A DNA stretch of 64,000 nt from contig OY726565.1 in NCBI GenBank assembly GCA_963383645.1, positions 27,924,966 through 27,988,965 of the forward strand. Reading direction: 5' to 3'. Origin of the DNA: Muscardinus avellanarius. Lineage: Eukaryota > Chordata > Mammalia > Rodentia > Gliridae. Below, one piece after another: positions 11,442 to 24,040 of this stretch; the stretch's first letter is position 1, and every line of letters begins with the position of its first letter. The translations under genes were made by a program, and so were the position numbers. The notes below the pieces were generated by a model. It was not told the DNA's origin and did no database searches. It saw nothing but the letters and a program-made list of their open reading frames with translations.

Positions 11442-12645
11442 AAAGTCATCTTAAATTAGATATCAGCACCATTAAGCCAAAGTTAAATTCAGACAGTTTT
11501 GTAACCACTTTTCTGTACAGAGATCTTCTGAGAAGCTTTCCCAGGTGAAAGCTTCCACGGCGTGCCATCATCACTAAGGGGCACCGTGCTACCTACCCGT
11601 GGGCTTGTCCCACTGTGGGTGAAGAGAGACAGCAAGGTTCCTGTCTGTTCCAACGCATGATGCATTTGCAAGCTCTTCTTAGGTGATTCTGAGCTATCTT
11701 TCTTCTGGAGCATAGATTCACTAGAGAATTAGAGATTTGCACAACTTTTACTCCCAAAAGTTCTGTTAGTGGAGGCCAAGGTAAGTTCACTTGTGGAGAC
11801 TCAGTAAGTCTCCAGCTAGCCACAGAATGTGTGTGACAGTGACACGCTGACTTTCTCCTTCTTAGCTGTTCTAAATTGGTTGCACTTCCCATGTTGTGGG
11901 GAGGTAGAAGATTAAAAACAGGGATTCTTTGGCAAGTGATGTAAACTTTTTAAGTTTCTGTTTTTAAGTTTCTGTTTTTTCTTTCATATAATGGGAACAA
12001 TAATGAGGCTGATGTACAAAACTGCTATCAAGACATACAAGGCTTAGCCAATCCTGAGTGTTCGTAAGCACTTAGGAAAGTTTATTTTCATCCACATCAT
12101 TATTGTTATCATCATCATTTAGCTATGCAATTCGCCGTGGATTGCAGAGTAATGGTTTGACTTTCTGACTCTAAACTCCAGACATTTCCCCATATCCACC
12201 GCTCCCATTACATTCTTTAACTTCATTTCTAAAAAAGACAAAGGGTAAAATAAGTCAAGCATCACTGAAGAGACCTTAAGCTAACAAAGAAAAGACACTA
12301 CTGATCAACAACCAGCACAGCTGAGTGATTCCAGCTTTATGTTGCCAAATCTATTGCTTCATCAACCACACAGGAATAGAAGATAAAATCCCCATAATGA
12401 TAATTAAATTCTCACCTGACCTTCACAACTTGTTTCTCAGAGACAGGCAGTCACAGGAGCCTTTGAGCCTGGGTTTAAGAAGTTTGATGTTAGCCCAGGC
12501 CACTAAGAGAAGAAATGTAGACCTGGGGACTACAGTTCAGGTATCCAGCTTCAACATCTGGAATTTTTATGACCACTCATAACTTTTCACTGCTTACCAT
12601 AAATCATCTGCTTGAAGCCCGACTCTACTTTTATTGTTTCTAGTA
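11442..12645. other. unique DNA, no gene seen
   Basis: Overlapping minus-strand frames at 11489-11892 have no recognised domain and share a region in two frames. No repeat was recognised. Confidence 0.35.
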
Positions 12646-12647
12646 TT

Positions 12648-12855
12648 TTCTTTTTTTTTTTTTTTTTTTTGGTGGTGGTACTGGGGTTCCTGGAAGCCCT
12701 TCTACCTCCGGGCTACACTCCCAGACCTATTTTGACATTTCATTTTGGAAACAGGGTCTCCTAAGCCAGCGCGCGGCTGGCTTCGAACCTGCGCGATCCT
12801 CCTGTCTCCGCCTCCCAAGCGCGGGGATTACAAGCGTGCGCCACCACGCCTGGCT
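12648..12855 (-). mobile_element. B1-dID-like SINE, type I
   Basis: Near-consensus copy with intact CpG-rich wording (gccagcgcgcggctggcttcg, caagcgtgcgccaccacgcc), which suggests a fairly recent insertion. T-run tail at 12651-12670. Confidence 0.9.
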
Positions 12856-13071
12856 TCTAGTATTTTCTATGTAGTGCGTTGACATTGCTCAGTGAAATGG
12901 GTTCATTCCATTTTTCAGAGGAAGCCTATATATATGCATATCATTTTATTTTGAAATAAAACATTCATTTTAGAATTCAGCTTTAAATTTTGATTTTTAT
13001 TGGTTGAAAATCTTTTTATAATGTCACTTGCATATCCACATCTTTATCAGCACAATTTACAATGTACAAAT

Positions 13072-13268
13072 TGCTGGGCGTGGTGGCGCACACTTGTAAT
13101 CCCTGCACTTGGGAGGCGGAGACAGAGGATCGTGCAGGTTCAAAGCCAGTCTCGCTGGTTTAACAGACCCTGTTTCCAAATAAAATATATTAAAAAATAG
13201 GTTTGGGAGTATAGCCCAGAGGTAGAAGAGCTTCCAGGAACCCCAGTACCACCACACACAAAAAAAAG
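13072..13268 (+). mobile_element. B1-dID-like SINE, type I
   Basis: Begins gctgggcgtggtggcgcacac. The linker is aaataaaatat and the right half gtttgggagtatagcccagagg, ending ccagtaccaccacacac plus an A-run. Confidence 0.9.
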
Positions 13269-13760
13269 TACAAATTATAGAACCAGCCTGAGTATCCATC
13301 AGTAGATGAATGGATTATGAAATTGTGGTGTATATGTACACAATGAACTTTTACTAAGCCATTAAAAGAACAAAAATATGTCATTTGCAGGAAAATATAT
13401 AAAACTAGAGAATATTATGCTAAGTAAGATTAGTCTCAGAAAGTGAAGGGTCATATGTTTTCTCTCATGTAGAAGCTAGAGAGAAGTTAAGAAACAAATG
13501 GACTCCAGCTAAGAGAAATCCCAGTGGGGCAGTGGAGGGTGTGTGGGGAGGGAGGGAGCGGGGAGAAGGAAATACTTCACATAGTGCTATGTATATATAC
13601 AATACTATCAGTGCCAATCGCAATAGCATGTACAGGGAGTAGGGTGGGCTCTGGGGGGAAATTCACCGTTCATGAATATGTGTACGTATGTTCCTTTTAC
13701 TCTGAACTACATTATGATAACAATTATAATGCACAAATAAAAGTATATTATAAAAAAGAA
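13269..13760 (+). mobile_element. 5'-truncated L1 (ORF2 end and 3' UTR)
   Basis: The 13280-13440 segment matches the L1 ORF2 C-terminal region (tccatcagtagatgaatgga, catttgcaggaaaat, gctaagtaagatta). The rest is a G-rich 3' UTR and an A-rich end at about 13735-13760. The SINE tail directly abuts its 5' end. Confidence 0.85.
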
Positions 13761-13779
13761 AATAAAGAACATTAAGAGC

Positions 13780-14025
13780 ATCAAATAAACAAAAAGAAAG
13801 ACCAGTGAGAGGAGGGGTAAGGAGAGATAAAACAAGGTTAAAGAAAGGAACGATCCAAATAATACACTAGCAATATGTGAAGGTATCACCACCAGACTCA
13901 CCAGTGTATACAGGGAAGGAGGAGGAGGAACAGGTGAAATAGGTGTTGAGTACCTATAGGTTTGTATCACTTTGAATATTACTATGCTGTATAATTACAA
14001 TGCACTAATAAAAGTTTAAAATTTT
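13780..14025 (+). mobile_element. second L1 3' UTR-like fragment
   Basis: The same kind of 3' terminus occurs (tactatgctgtataattaca, gcactaataaaagttt) after a purine-rich stretch. Probably a separate, older L1 3' end next to the previous one. Confidence 0.5.
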
Positions 14026-14840
14026 TTAAATTCATTTTAGTGACTGAAAGTCATTCCCTCACTCTAAGTGAAAGAAAACGTACTGATTTTTATGCTGCCC
14101 CCAAATTTTTAGCAGGTCCTAACTTGACTGTAATAAAATTGGCTTTCCTGTTGATCGTGACGGATCTGGTTGACAATCTATCAGCTATGCAGCCACAGCA
14201 TCATTTCAGTCAGCATCCCATCCTACTGCAGCCTTGGCCTAAATTCTGAATTTCCTAAACAGCCATGATTTGGCTAAACGCCTTTCAATTTAGTTGGTTG
14301 AGTATAAACCATGACAATCAATTATTTTCTTCTGCCACCTTTAACAATCTGTGTTTACAGTATGATGCCGCCTTCGGTAATTCTTGACTGCAGAAGATTT
14401 GCCTATATAAAGACTCTGTAAACCTAGTAAAGATGAATTTGGTACAAAGTCAGATTATCTTAGAGACATATGTAAGAGCGTTCACAAGTGCATTTATTAA
14501 TATTTGATGCACTTAAAAAACCAAGAGTGAGGGGGAAAAGCATCTGTGGTGAGATGAACATATGTAGCAAGTTTGTTCCTTGCTTGCTTGAGACTGTTGA
14601 TCTGTCAATATATGTGTAGATATATATAATACTGGGTAATTACTCAACTCCTAAGTGTTAAGTCTGAGGAATCTGTTAAGAGGAGCACAGCGAGGCAGAG
14701 TAAGTCAGCATTCAGTAACAGAGACTATTGAAATGTATACAGAAAGATGTTCCCAAGGCAGTTCATAGTCAGCCTCGTTCAACCATGGAAGACACTGTAG
14801 ATAGAAATTGTTTCAGACATCACTTAAGAATTTACAAGAA
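14026..14840. other. unique DNA, no gene seen
   Basis: No repeat or coding signal was recognised. Confidence 0.35.
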
Positions 14841-14842
14841 GG

Positions 14843-15055
14843 GCCAGGCATGGTGGTGATTGCCTGTAATCCCAGTAGTTGAGAGGCAGATACAGGAGGA
14901 TCACAGGTTCAAGACCAGCCTCAGCAACTTAGTGACATTTTTAGCAACATAAAAAGAGGTTTCAAAAAATAAAATAAGAAAAGGACTGGGATGTGCAGGT
15001 GTAGCTCGGAGGTTAAATGCCTCTGGGTTGAATCCTTAATACCACGAAAAAAATG
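14843..15055 (+). mobile_element. B1-dID-like SINE, older
   Basis: Starts ggccaggcatggtggtgattg, contains cagcctcagcaacttagtgac and a right half aaggactgggatgtgcaggtgtagc, and ends taataccac plus A's. Diverged. Confidence 0.8.
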
Positions 15056-15825
15056 AATCTGCAAGGAGGGAAGGAAAGATAGATGATGCTATCATTTCTT
15101 GTGACAAATCCTTTCTGATAAATTAAATGCTGGTTTCCAAATATTATATGCACTGTGATCAACTTTGAAAAGAAGCAGAAAATGTTATAAGACTACATTA
15201 GGAACAGAAGTAACAAGAAATGGAAGCCAATGTTATAGAGCCACTTGGGGCTCTTGGGACAGGGATAGCAGATATGTGTTCACTTAGTATCACCTTTACT
15301 TAACAGAATCCTGATATTCTGATATTATAACTGGCAGGAGGACCATGTTACTCTTAAAGTCTACATTCTGACTATGAAAGTTTGGTATCCAAATCTAAGC
15401 ACATATACACATCAATAGCAAACCTATCTCTCAAAATTATTGTCATAAATTTTTACACTATATCTGTATATTTCTAGAAAAGTTTTGTTCTTTTGTAGCA
15501 TCGTATAGAATGATTCTTTAGTTGAGATTAGGTTTCATCTAGTTACCCCAAATGTTGCTCCTGTGCAAATGTTTTGCAATTATTCTAATCGAATATGTGG
15601 CTACTTTTCAAGATACTCTATTAAACCAATTACCAATTACTCATTAAAACCTTTGTTGGCTCGTTCCCTTCACAAGTGGGAGGCAGTTGGAAGTCTATCA
15701 CCACCAGATGGAGTGGGGAATATATGCCCAGGTTGGGTATTGCTACTCTGACATCAAGAGAGAGAAAAACTTCCAGAAGACTCCCTAAAGGGGGAGAAAA
15801 GTGTTCATTCTCCAATTGCTATCTC
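15056..15825. other. unique DNA, no gene seen
   Basis: No repeat or coding signal was recognised. Confidence 0.35.
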
Positions 15826-15827
15826 TT

Positions 15828-16044
15828 GTTTTATTTTGTTTTTCTTGTACTGGAGATTGAATCCAGGGGCATTTAACATACAAATGATACCCTTGACTCT
15901 TTTTAAACATTTTTTTCTACCTGAAACAGGGTTTTTCTACATTGTTGAGGGTCTCACTAAGTTGCTGAGGCTGGCCTCAAACCTCTGCCTTCCTGTCTCA
16001 GCCTCCCAAGTACTGGGATTACAGGCATGTTACACCACACCTTC
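15828..16044 (-). mobile_element. B1-dID-like SINE, older
   Basis: Complement of the right half (gtactggagattgaatccagg), then a central gtctcactaagttgctgaggctgg, ending in ttacaccacacct. Confidence 0.8.
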
Positions 16045-17255
16045 TTTTTGATAAGAATTTTATAGAAGACAGAATATGTAAACAATGTTTTTCATGTTTC
16101 CATCCTTATGCAAGAAGTGGCATTAACAGGACACAAACAGTACCAGTCAGCCTCATGCCACGTGTGGAGTCCAGTGCCAACAGTGCCAACCTCTCTTGCC
16201 ACCATTATAAGCTAGCGAAGCTCCTCCCTCTGCACTCAGCTCTGTAGCTTCTTCCCTCTCCAGTGCTCTCCCTGCTTCTCACCATGGCTGTGGTAGGTGG
16301 TGTTGAGGGGCCATCTATGTCCCCTAGCCCAGGGCTCTGCCACTCCCCCGTCCACGTGGCACACTGCTGACACACAGCCACACGAACACCATTCTTCCTC
16401 GGGTCACAATGAGCTTGCTCTTGCCTGGCTCTCCGGGACCCTAGTCAGGGGTAAGACTCAAACTTTTCCCTGAGCCCGCCTCACCACAGGGCTGCTGCTT
16501 CTTGACATATTCATACACCATTTCTCTCCTTACACTGTAGGGCTTGCGCCTCCTCTCCATTGAAGAGGGCAGGGGAGCCCTTCTTCAAAAGTGGACTTAA
16601 AGTTTGAAATGACTGGCTTTCTTCATGCTTTCACCTTGATAACATATTTTATTTATTTATGAATTCCTCCTGAATTATAATCCTAATTGTACTTTATGTA
16701 GAGTTATTTTTAAATTTGTGTTTTATTGAAAACTAGACACACAAAGAAAAGTGAAGTTGATTCAGCTACCCAGCAATTTATTAGTAAATGTGTGGACAGG
16801 AGAGAAGGGGAGGTGGCCCAGTGACACCTACTTAGAGTTAACTACAAGTGCCCCTCAGCCAAGCATAGAAGTGCAGGCACACGCCTGTCTGGGCCTCAGA
16901 AGCCATGTCTCCCCTCTACCACCTCAAACTTCTCCAGCAGCTAAATCTACATAGAATCTTCCCTTCTGTGCTTTGTGAGGTCACAGCCTCTCTTGATATT
17001 GCAGAAGTCTCCATTTGGCATTTGGTGAATTTTTACTGGTCTGCAAATATGTTGGCTTTGCCCCTCACAGTGCTGTTGTATAGCTTGAACTTTACTGCTT
17101 TTAGACAGAGGCAATCATGCCAGTCTCCAACATTCCTATACTAGTATACTCTCCTGCTTCACTTATTTGCATGAACTGGTTTTGGACCTGATGGACCTGG
17201 AGGTCCCATGAAAATCACAATTGCCTTTTTTACTGCAAAATCACTAGTATGCTGA
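16045..17255. other. unique DNA, locally GC-rich
   Basis: 16130-16600 is richer in GC and in short repeats (two 'cagtgccaac' units at 16171-16190) than its surroundings. It contains a tata-like ttataagct at 16207. I could not assign it to a family; a decayed LTR is one possibility. Confidence 0.3.
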
Positions 17256-17539
17256 GATAGTGCCTGGCACATAACAGACAAAAAATAGAATGGATGAAAA
17301 TGTTATTTGAAAAAAATGTGTGTGGGAGTGAAGAAAAAGATGTAAAAATATAATATAAATTGAATTAACTATGCTAAGATCTGACTATATAGCAATGTAT
17401 ACAGCAGATAACAGACAACCACAATAACCCTAGCATCAAGACCCTCCAGAGGATCTGTTTATGAAATGTAGTCCCTCTCTCCATACCATCATTTCTCCTA
17501 TCCGTGCTCAGTTAGTTGTCTCTTATTTGTGCTCCCTCA

Positions 17540-17745
17540 GTACCTTATTCTTAAGGTTGACAGCCCCTGGGGCACACAGTAATAGTTTATCTACTGATCT
17601 GAATCCTTCCCTGAGTATGTACCTCTTGAGGACAAGGGTTAGGTCATTTTTGTAGCTGTGTTTATAGCACCCAGCAAAATGCCTAACACCTAGCAGACTC
17701 ATAAGTAATATCTATGGAGTAATACAATGAATAGTTGATTTGTGA
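17540..17745 (+). repeat. ancient L2-like fragment
   Basis: The order 'cctcttgaggacaagg', 'tagcacccagcaaaatgcctaacacctagcag' and 'atgaatagttga' resembles the conserved 3' end of L2 (gcacctagcacagtgcctggc..aatgaatga). A shorter similar piece, agtgcctggcacataacag, sits at 17259-17277. Highly diverged. Confidence 0.5.
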
Positions 17746-18585
17746 CAGAAGGCTTTACAGAGTTTTAGCTTCATTTTATTTCTTGCCCTTTATTGTTCAT
17801 ATTGAGAGAGATCAGCTATAATCATCCACAAATAAAATGGTTGAGGAAGAAGGCCCATTTTTCTAATTGTTCGAAATTTTCCGTATCATCTCTAAAACTA
17901 TGAGAGGTGAAGTTGAGTATGTGTATTTGTGTATGGAAAGGAAGGAGGGGTTGTATTCTAAAGCTTTTCCCAAGAAAAATATTAGGTCAGACATAAAAAT
18001 AGCTCAAGGGACCTGCAGAAATAGTGCTGGCATCTTAGCTGTAGTTCTATTAAGGCACCAAGAAAAAACCTGGGATTTCAGTTGTGATGCCAAGAATGGA
18101 CTGCCCAATGACAGACTAACAAAAATACAGAAGACAGGAGGATTTTGCAATGTTCTAAGTGAAACAGGACAAGGACGTAAATAACAGCCGAGGCCATGGA
18201 ACTGGAGAAACAGCAGTCAGAGAGACATCTGGCTGCGATAAATTGCTTTCACTGATCACTAACCCAATTCAGGTCCTCATTATCTGTGTCCTGTCTGCCA
18301 GTTTATGAACCCAGAGGTCCATGTGGCTTAATCCCAAGGCGATATTTTGATCAAAGAAAGCTCAACACAACACAACAAGCAAGAACTAAGTTTAATATTT
18401 ATACAAGGTTTTACTCACACTTCTTTACAGCCACAAAGAGAAGACAGCTAGGCGGAGCTCAAAGGGTGTGTTTAGATCGCACATCTCTACCGCTTTCCCT
18501 ACAGCTGGCTCTGCTGCTTCACTAGCTCTTAACGTCCCCAATCCTCCTATTCTTGGGCTTCTTTCCCCAGCTCTGACCTTTGAAA
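17746..18585. other. unique DNA, no gene seen
   Basis: A 105-codon plus frame (17867-18184) has no recognised domain or start context. 'caacacaacacaacaagc' near 18362 is a small simple repeat. Confidence 0.35.
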
Positions 18586-18587
<2 letters not shown>

Positions 18588-18656
<69 letters not shown>

Positions 18657-18740
18657 GAAGAGGAAGAGGAAGAGGAAGAGGAAGAGGAAGAGGAAGTGGA
18701 AGAGGGAGGGAGGGAAGACAGAGAGAGAGCAAAGAGACAG
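18588..18740 (+). repeat. compound microsatellite (TG)n-(AG)n-(GGAAGA)n
   Basis: (TG)n at 18590-18630, (AG)n at 18630-18655, then about seven hexamers of the gaggaa type to 18700, then degenerate GA. The (TG)n part can adopt Z-DNA. The polypurine part is a mirror-repeat-type tract with triplex potential. Frames through it are low-complexity artefacts. Confidence 0.95.
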
Positions 18741-18754
18741 AGACAGACAGACAT

Positions 18755-18936
18755 GAGGGATTGAACCCAGGGGCATTCTACTTCTATGCCACACCCTCAA
18801 CACTGTGTTTGTTGTTGTTGTTGTTGTTTGTTTGTTTGTTTGTTTTTAATTAACAAGGTCTCCTCACTCAAATTTGTCATTCTCTTATCTCAGCCACCCA
18901 AGTACTGGGATTACAAATGTGTGCCACCACACTGGA
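18755..18936 (-). mobile_element. B1-dID-like SINE with microsatellite at its tail
   Basis: Complement of the ID half (gattgaacccaggggcattctac) and of a B1 end (gtgtgccaccacactgga). Internal (GTT)n/(TTTG)n expansion at 18808-18845. The compound microsatellite lies where the poly-A tail should be, so it probably grew from the tail. Confidence 0.75.
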
Positions 18937-19745
18937 CTTTCCACTCTTCTTATCCCCCCAGTCTTTCATTCTTCCCACATTCTATTTGATTTTATCACAC
19001 AATTTCCAAAAGCCAGCTAAGCGTCTTTACATTATTTCTCAGAGAGTAGAGAAAGAGAGAAACTACTGGGCAAAGCCAAATCTTCCTTCTGTAGGTAGAC
19101 TGATTTAGCAAAGCTGGATTCAGATTGTTGGTCCCAACAAGATGCTCAGCCTCCTACATTCAGTCTTTTCGGGTGGTGCAGAAGGGGGACAGGTGGTAGG
19201 AGAGAGGCAAAACCCACTACTCACGTGGGTAGTATAGCAGCCTGGATGATGCTCAGGTGTGGCCTATAATTTTCTAATTCACATCTGAAAGTGTAAGCCA
19301 GAAGGTTTCCAAATCCCTCACTCTCATTCCTTTACTAAGGACTACTGGAACCCATTGTACTTCATCTTTGTCTCTGATTATGAGCTTACATATTGTCTTT
19401 AGTGACTATGACATTTCCTTCACAGTGGTTATGTGAGTAGACTGTTTTGGTATGGATTTTAACATAGCTTCCAGAAGATATTGTGAAGCCAGCATTGTAT
19501 TTTCACTGCTTAGGTTTATAGGTGAGAGTGAAGTTTGGCACATGTTGGGTATCTTTCTGTCTCTTTGTCCTGACTTGAATCTGTATCCTTAATAACTGTA
19601 AGTACTCAAATAATTCTTGCAACATACTAAGGGTATTTCTGACACTGTACATTAATTAACTGAACCTTCACAAATGTCTCTGGAAATAGATAAAGTAAGT
19701 CATGTTTCTGTAATACAACATATATTTTTTTTTAAATCCCCTCAT
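18937..19745. other. mostly unique DNA; weak MIR-like end
   Basis: No coding signal is visible. 19590-19700 (acactgtacattaattaactgaac) is faintly MIR-like. Confidence 0.3.
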
Positions 19746-19747
19746 GT

Positions 19748-19960
19748 GGCCAGGCGTGGTGGCACACACTTGAAATCCCCGCTCTTGGGAGGCAGAGACA
19801 GGAGGATCACACAGGTTGGAAGCCAGCCACGCGCACTGGCTTAGGAGACCCTGTTTCCAAATAAAAAATATTAAATAGGTCTGGGAGTGTAGCCCAGAAG
19901 TTGAAGGGCTTCCAGGAACCCCAGTACCACCAAAAATAAAAAATTTAAAAAATTAAAAAA
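19748..19960 (+). mobile_element. B1-dID-like SINE, type I
   Basis: Near-consensus copy flanked by a direct repeat containing aaatcccctcatgt (left about 19734-19747, right about 19962-19975). The A-rich tail has decayed to aaatttaaaaaattaaaaaaa. Confidence 0.9.
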
Positions 19961-19975
19961 AAATCCCCTCATGTT

Positions 19976-20630
19976 CACAGAGCTGTACCCTAATAATCTC
20001 TAATAAGTTTTACTGTACAGAGCTAGGAGAATAAAAACCTATGTATCCTAGCACTGCGTACCATTGCAACAACTATCTATACCATTGACTGTGTATGTGG
20101 ATCTGCCTAATGAACACAAAAATCTTGTAATTATTTGCCTCAAGGATTTGTAATGATCACAGAACATTTTCATGTTGATAACTTTGCTTAGGCCAAACAC
20201 ACCTGAACTAGCAAAAAGCATTGCCCTTCAGTGTGGCAAACTTGAAGTATTTTTACATCTCTTCCTCATTTCTAATGTCCAATAACTGTCTCTGCACATG
20301 TTTGTATAGAACATTCTACTTCTGAAGATGTTATTAGGTTTACCAGAGGCTGTAGAATTTTTTCCCTCTGGCCACAACAGTTTACCACTAAAGTCCTAGC
20401 ATGTTTTCAACTATCTTTTCTGAAAAAGGTATCTTTCCTCTGTGATTGTGCCCTAAGTGTAGGCTATTCTTAACTTGCCAATTTCAAGCATGGTTGTCAG
20501 AGCTAGTTTTAACCTAATGATCATGTTAAACTTTTGCCTTTCTTGCACAGATCTCATTAATCACTCACAGATCTCAATGTAGGCTTTGTGATAAGGTGTT
20601 TCCCCCCTTACTTGTTATATTTATTCCCAA
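19976..20630. other. unique DNA, no gene seen
   Basis: No repeat or coding signal was recognised. Confidence 0.35.
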
Positions 20631-21748
20631 GTACTTTTTTTTATTTTTATGTGGATCATATTGAAAATGGCATACATTCAGACTGTGCTTGGTGCCCTCT
20701 CCCTTGCCCTGCTTTCCCTTCCCCCCTTCCAACAATGAGTTTCCAGGTTGACCATGCTACAGACATACTTTTACACATATTCGAATGTAGGCCCTCCATT
20801 AATCAATCTCAGCCTTCCTCTTCTCCTACCCTTTCTTTCTAGCTTTGCTGAGGTTTCCCCTCCATTATCTGGAGTCCCTCTGGTATTCCTAATACTCCCT
20901 AGTTTGGACATAGTAGAGAAAACATATGTCCTTTCTCTCTATGCTTAGCTAATCTCAATTAACATAATGTTCTCCAGGTCTTTTCATCTTCTTGCTAATG
21001 ACATGATTTTGTTCTTTTTTATAGCTGAGTAGAATTCCATTGTGTGTATTTCCCATGATTTTGCAATCCATTCATCTGTTGATGGAGACCTGTTGATGGT
21101 TCCATATTTTGGCTATTACAAATTGTGCTGCTATGAACATGGGTATGCATATGTTACTGTAGTTGTCTGATTTCAACCCCTTTGGAAAGATACCCAGGAG
21201 TAGTATAAACAGGAGTAGTAGTATATGGTGGATCCATTCCCAGTTTTCTAAGGAATCTCCACACTGATCTCCATAGTGGCTGAACTAGTTTGCATTCCCA
21301 CCAACAGTGTAAAAGGGTTCCTCTTTTCCCACATACTTGCTAGGATGTTGTTGTTTGATTTCTTTATGCTTGCCACTCTGATTGGGGTTAGATGGAATCT
21401 CAACATGGTTTTGATTTGCATCTTCCTGATGGCTAATGATGTTGACCATTTTTTCATGTATCTATTGGCCATTTGTATCTCTTCTTTTGTGAATTGTCTA
21501 TTCAATTCAGTTGCCCATTTCTTGATTGGGTTATTTGCTTTGCTAGTGTGGAGTCTTTTGAGCTCTCTGTATATTCTGGATTTTAGCACTCTATCAGAGT
21601 GGTGGCCAGTAAAGATCTTCTCCTATTTTATAGGCTTTGTCTTTAGGTTCCTGATAGTTTTCTTTGATAAGAAAAATCTTTTTTAGTTTGATGCCATTTC
21701 CCGCTTGTTACTTCTTGCTTTATTTTCCTGCACTCTGGAGGTCTTGTT

Positions 21749-21765
21749 AAGAAAGTTACTATCTG
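21749..21765. repeat. target-site duplication of HAL1-like copy A, left
   Basis: aagaaagttactatctg occurs here and again at 27112-27128, flanking copy A exactly. This shows insertion into the minus-strand L1. Confidence 0.95.
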
Positions 21766-21769
21766 GGGG

Positions 21770-21789
21770 ACTTCCGGGAAGATGGCGAC
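21770..21789 (+). promoter_or_regulatory. ETS + YY1-type motif, copy A
   Basis: acttccgggaagatggcgac at the extreme 5' end of the element. ACTTCCGG is the complement of an ETS/GABP core, and AAGATGGCGAC resembles YY1 sites used for start-site placement in human L1. Function is inferred from motif and position. Confidence 0.6.
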
Positions 21790-22725
21790 AGAGCAAAACG
21801 GGGCTTACGAGCCCCGCTAACAACCAATCTCTATTACCACAAAATCAGCGCCTTTCATAGCCAGAAAACACCATCAGCAGAGAAACAAAAAATGTAATTT
21901 TAAAGGTCAGAGAAAAAGAGGGCTGGAAAAACGAGACACCAGAAACCAGACCGCAGTGCTGCAGCCAGAGCAGTGGTGTGAAGCGGTGGGTGCCATTTTG
22001 CCTTGCAGCACCAGGTTCCAGAGAGGAAGGGAACTCATAACGGAGTTCAGAAACCAGAGAGGAGATACGCCGGCCTCACGCCCAAGAACGCTGCAGCAGT
22101 GCCTTACTGCTGGCGGCAGCAGCAAGTTCACCAGACGGCACCAGACCAACAAACACAACAGCCTACCAAGCTCCAGAGAGGAGCGGCGGACAGTGAGCCA
22201 AGGTGAGCCACTGCGGAACAGCCGGGCGGGATTCGGCAGATCTCTTAGCGCAGGGAGCATCTAAAGCTCCCAGGGGCTGGGCTCAGCGCACCCTGCAGGG
22301 ACCCAGAGTGGAGTTCAAAAACAGAAAAGAAATACGCCAGCCTCACGGCCGAGGGCACAGCAGTGATGCCATATTGCTACCGGCGGCAGCAGCAGTGAAT
22401 TCACCGAGTCCACGACAGCTCCATCTGCGCACTCAACAGTGAGTCAAATTGGGGCCCCTAGAGGAGAAATCCCAGTACTGTACTCCCAGGGACCCAGTGG
22501 GGGAGAGGTGGTGGCAGAAATATTACACCATAGGAGAACGCCCAACCCACCCCCCCCCATGGTCTAAAGCAGCCTCGATTGACTCCCAGGGTCTGAGAAT
22601 CTGTGATACAACCCAGTAAAGGACTAGTGGGAACTGAGATACCATAGATTCGAGATCCACAGTACCTTAAGTGAAGTTGTAGTGACCCAGGGAAGAAACC
22701 AGAGAAGGCACAAACTTCTGAAATC

Positions 22726-23647
22726 ATGGGAAAGAGGAATAACAATGGAGCAGTGAATGCCCACAACCCCACAACATCAGAACCTGATAAAACAGAAATT
22801 CAGAGATTTCTAGAAGATCAAATCAGGAAAATAACTGTAGAAATAATAGAGGTGTTTCAAAAAGAATTCAGAGAGAGCCAAAAAGAGATAAAGGATGCAA
22901 TTAATGAAGTAAAGGCCTCAATTCAAAGTACAAACAACCGATTAGACCACATGGAGAATAGAATCTCACTCCTAGAAGATGATCACTCCAAAAATGAACG
23001 CATAGTTTCTAATCTAGGAAAAAAAAAAAATCCGACAGCAGGAATCTGACATTGAAGAAATATGGGCCCATTTTAAGAGAGCTAACCTAAGAATAATTGG
23101 AATAGAGGAGAGAAAAGAAGGTGAAACCAAAGGGATCAACAATCTCTTCAAGGAAGTAATACCAGAAAATTTTCCAAACATAGAGCAAGAGGTCGATACA
23201 CAGGTCCAGGAAACTTATAGAACTCCCTTTAGACAGGATCGGAGAAGAGGATCCCCATGCCACATAATTGTCAAAATGACCAATGTGGAAGCCAAGCAGA
23301 GAATCTTAAAGGCAACAAAAACAAAGGGCCAAGTGACATTCAGAGGCAAACCAATTAGAATCACTCCAGACTTCCCAAACCAAGTCATGAGAGCCAGAAG
23401 GGCTTGAAGTAATATATTCCAAACTCTGAAAGAAAACAACTTCCAGCCAAAAATTTCCTACCCAGCAAAACTTTCTATCAAATTAGATGGGGAAATAAGA
23501 AGCTTCCACAACAAACAGAAACTGAAGGAATTTATGTCTTCAAAACCAGCGCTAGAGAAAATACTCAAAGAGATTAACTACAAAGAAGAAATAGTTAACA
23601 CACACCAGAACCAGAGAAACAAGATTTTCCATCCAACAGACAACTAA
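22726..23647 (+). pseudogene. L1-type ORF1 of copy A, broken
   Basis: Encodes an ORF1p-like RNA-binding chaperone: N-terminal tail, coiled coil (roughly residues 50-105), an RRM-like part (from about residue 120) and a C-terminal domain. Two lesions are visible. An expanded A-run at about 23020-23030 shifts the frame after some 98 codons, and a TGA at 23405 replaces the tryptophan codon kept in copies C and D. The product would be truncated and is not expected to work. Confidence 0.85.
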
Positions 23648-23699
23648 GATTGGTTATCTGTGGAGATTCATTATTTATGTTAGTCTTTTACCTATCTCT

Positions 23700-24035
23700 A
23701 AATTGTATTGTTTGCTTTTATTGTTGCTAATTTTTAGGATTTCTAGTTGGAATATTAATATACCTTCAGATATAGCATTTGGAAATATTTTATCCCATTC
23801 TATCAGTAACTTTTAACTCTGTTTACATTGTCTTTGGATATACAATATGTTTTTTTTATTTTTTAGGGAGTTTATTTACCCTTTTCTTGCCTGTGCCATT
23901 GAAATCATATCCAAGAAATCACTGCCAATTTCAATGTTGTGAGGTTTTATGACCCAGATTTTCTTCTAAAAGTTTATAGTATTAAGATTTATATTTAGGT
24001 CTTTTATCTATTTTGAGTTAATATTTGTAAATATG
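23700..24035 (-). pseudogene. antisense L1 ORF2 module of copy A (left part)
   Basis: Minus-strand reading resembles the L1 ORF2 C-terminal region with many stops. The module continues at 26811-27095 beyond inserted copy B. Confidence 0.75.
24021..24035. repeat. target-site duplication of copy B, left
   Basis: atatttgtaaatatg recurs perfectly at 26810-26824, so copy B inserted into copy A. Confidence 0.95.
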
Positions 24036-24040
24036 GATGG

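Noticed and set aside
18425..18803. Four overlapping frames of 60-109 codons on both strands
   Set aside because: All are translations of the compound microsatellite.
21907..22772. Frames of 67-117 codons on both strands in the copy A 5' UTR
   Set aside because: They are GC-rich UTR artefacts, not conserved as reading frames between copies A-D.
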